In this document: in pieces, positions 61,757 through 64,000 of the stretch | How the letters are laid out: each line of letters begins with the position of its first letter | Position numbering within the stretch: the stretch's first letter is position 1 | From: Dermatophagoides farinae | Lineage: Eukaryota > Arthropoda > Arachnida > Sarcoptiformes > Pyroglyphidae | Reading direction: 5' to 3' | Assembly (NCBI RefSeq): GCF_024713945.1 | Contig: NC_134682.1 | Coordinates: 1,612,001-1,676,000 of the forward strand | DNA length: 64,000 nt | The notes under the pieces: model-generated | Databases searched by the model: none | What the model saw: the letters and a program-made list of their open reading frames with translations, nothing else | What the model was told of the DNA's origin: nothing | Program-made: the position numbers and the translations under genes

Positions 61757-64000
61757 AATTCTATGAGAATTCAGCAATAACAACAACAACAAAAAAGAGT
61801 TGAAGCCGTTTTTTTCCTGAATTTCTAAATTCTACGGTTGTGATTGAGCCAGAATCAAAAAATAAAAAAAAAATAAAAAATAATCGGATATTCAGCCATA
61901 GTGAATGGTAAATGTGTTCAATATGTATGTATATGAATGGTGGAAAAAAAATGAGATAACAAAAAAAAAACAAATTCACATGGATTATATATATACACAC
62001 ATATTCACAACCATAGTCAACTTGTTTTGTATGATGATGAATCAAATTCTTGATATTGAAATTGTTGTTCAATTATTCTTTGACTTTTTTTGGATTCGGT
62101 TTTCTTTTCTTTTCTTTTCATTCTAGTTTTTTTTTCATGGATAAACGACATAATAATGATGATGATGATGATGATAATAATAATTCTATTTCAAACGACA
62201 ACAAAGAATTCATTTGAACGCTTGATTTGTTCGATCATTCGTTTGGTGTGTATAACCAGAAATTGTGCATATTGTTGTTGTTTACTGAATTAAACTTCAA
62301 TATAATATATCCAACTACAGCAACAAAATATGGATATGGATGATGAAGATGAACCAAAAAAAAAAAAAAATGGTCAGTCAACGGTGTCATTGGTGATAAG
62401 AGAACATTATTACTTTTTCTATGATTCTTTGTCGCTACTGCTGATATTCTTCTTGGCCAAAATTTTTTTTTTTTTTGGTCCTTTGCTTCTTGTATGTTTG
62501 ATTCGTTGGCTGGTTGGTTGTTTGTTGTTGTTGTTGTTGTTGTCCACTGGATACAATTGACCATTGTTCATATTTTTTTTTTAATTTATTTATTCATCCA
62601 TTCATTTTCAGCTAATAATCTTTTTTTCTTTTCTTTCTTACAAGAAATTCTGAAATTTTTTTTCTCTCATTGCCACATTGGTGAAAACAATATCCGATTC
62701 TTTCTTCGGCCAATGGTTTGTTTAGAAAAAAAAAATTCTTGATTATTCACCGACAACAACAACCATATTCCAGAAACAATAATAACAAGCACACACACCT
62801 GAAAAAAAACACACACACAACACTTGTATTTCCAGTAGCTCAAAACATTGGAACAAAAAATCATCAATTGAATTATTATTGTCATCAAACTCCGAGAAAT
62901 AAAAAAAACTAACTTCACATATTTCATATGATCCGATGGTCAAAGCAACAACAACAACAAAATTGGATATTTTGGATCTAAATATGACTAATAGGCTTAT
63001 CTATTTCATTCATACGAATTCGAATTCGAATTCTATTTCAACTTATTTAGGTCCAAAAAAAAAAATAAGAAATAGATAAATCAATCGATTGATCTGTGTG
63101 TCTCATTTTTTCGACTTATGAACTGTGATAATAATGATGATGAAGATTTGATCTTCAAAAGATGAGAAATAACACGACGACGACGATGACCAATGTGCAT
63201 TGACAGAATTATTTTCGAATAACGGATATTCTTCTTTTCAATAATAATCATATTCTCTTTTTTCTTCTTCATTGATAGATTGCTACAACAACAACAACCA
63301 ATATAATAATAACCAAACAAACGGCTAATAACCACCATCATCACCAACATATGAGCAATGCACAAACACACACACACACACACACACAAACATCAGAAGA
63401 AAAAACCAGATAAATTCTAATTGAAATGATATGATATAACCCTCCCCATAAGAAACGACGATGGGACAACCAAAATAAAAAAAAAGATTGAATAAAAATC
63501 CATCATTGATGAAAGTAAAATATTTTCCCATCAACAAATCAAATTTATATACGGATTATTTTGTTTATGATGATCACTAAATGAATTTCAACATAATTTT
63601 CTCTCTCTTTTTTTTTTTGATCGTCCAATGTCCAATGTGACATTATATATACACCATCTTCTTTTCAAATGTAAAAAATATGAATGAACAAGAAATATTC
63701 CTAAAAAAAAACTAACAAAATTCTTTAGCCTTTTTGTGATGATCATAATGAGATTCAATAAATCAGAAACGATTTTTTTTCTTCTTTTTTTTGATTTCGT
63801 TTTGTACAGCTACTTATTGAATCAGAATCCAGCTTATAATTTCTCTTTTTTTTTGATTTGACTTTTTTTTCTGCTGGTGTCTTTGGATAGCTCGGGTCAA
63901 TTTATTTTTTTTGTTGGTGAACAAAAATATGGTGATGATGGCGGTGGCCTGGTTCTGGATGGAATAAAAAAAAAAGAAATGTGATAATTTTGAATGACAT

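Larger units (their letters stand above)
54700..64000. other. Microsatellite-rich terminal region, no conserved gene
   Basis: It is dominated by A/T homopolymers, (GT)n/(CA)n, (AAC)n/(GTT)n (for example 60368-60392, 60424-60442 and 60466-60486), (GAT)n, and (GAATTC)n-like sequence at about 63016-63031. It may be the 5' flank or intron of the DIP-like gene, which reads leftwards from here. Frames at 55699-55956 and 57599-57787 are the only ones with mixed composition and are listed separately. Confidence 0.5.

Overview
The window is nuclear DNA from an animal, most likely an astigmatid (dust or storage type) mite. The evidence is an AT-rich, microsatellite-heavy genome with very short introns (about 55-80 bp inside conserved genes), arthropod-type gene families, and coding regions biased to A/T-ending codons. 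The species is an inference. No rRNA, tRNA, transposase, reverse transcriptase or CRISPR array was found.

Layout. 1-8.9 kb is simple-sequence DNA with one complex inverted repeat near 7.1 kb. 8.97-10.04 kb (+) is the CTDNEP1/Dullard phosphatase in five exons. 11.09-12.63 kb (+) is a secreted protein with three six-cysteine units. 13.2-20.3 kb is mostly repeats, but it holds a possible secreted-protein exon (13.26 kb), an unassigned microRNA-like hairpin (14.7 kb) and a clear mir-8/mir-200 family precursor (20.31-20.42 kb, +). 20.6-32.3 kb is the gene-dense core: a secreted helical protein (-), ANKRD50 (-, single exon), DR1/NC2-beta (-), PGAP3 (-, six exons), then symplekin (+) diverging from PGAP3 across about 240 bp. 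34.3-38.5 kb holds a His/Ala-rich terminal exon (-) with a candidate first exon 3.7 kb away. 44.2-45.4 kb is ABHD17 (+), 46.55-48.38 kb is the DUOX maturation factor DUOXA (+), and 48.9-54.6 kb is a three-Ig-domain GPI-anchored protein of the DIP/lachesin group (-). 54.7-64 kb is again simple-sequence DNA, possibly 5' intron or flank of the DIP-like gene.

The genes do not form one pathway. They are mostly housekeeping functions: nuclear-envelope lipid phosphatase, transcription repression, mRNA 3'-end processing, GPI-anchor remodelling, protein depalmitoylation, oxidase maturation and neuronal Ig recognition. PGAP3 remodels GPI anchors and the DIP-like protein carries a predicted GPI signal, but that link is only generic.

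Most notable: the mir-8 family locus; a second microRNA-shaped hairpin 5.6 kb upstream on the same strand; a secreted protein whose six-cysteine units begin 129 residues apart; and single-base frameshifts in two conserved genes (two compensating ones in symplekin, one in DUOXA), which point to sequence errors or very recent lesions.
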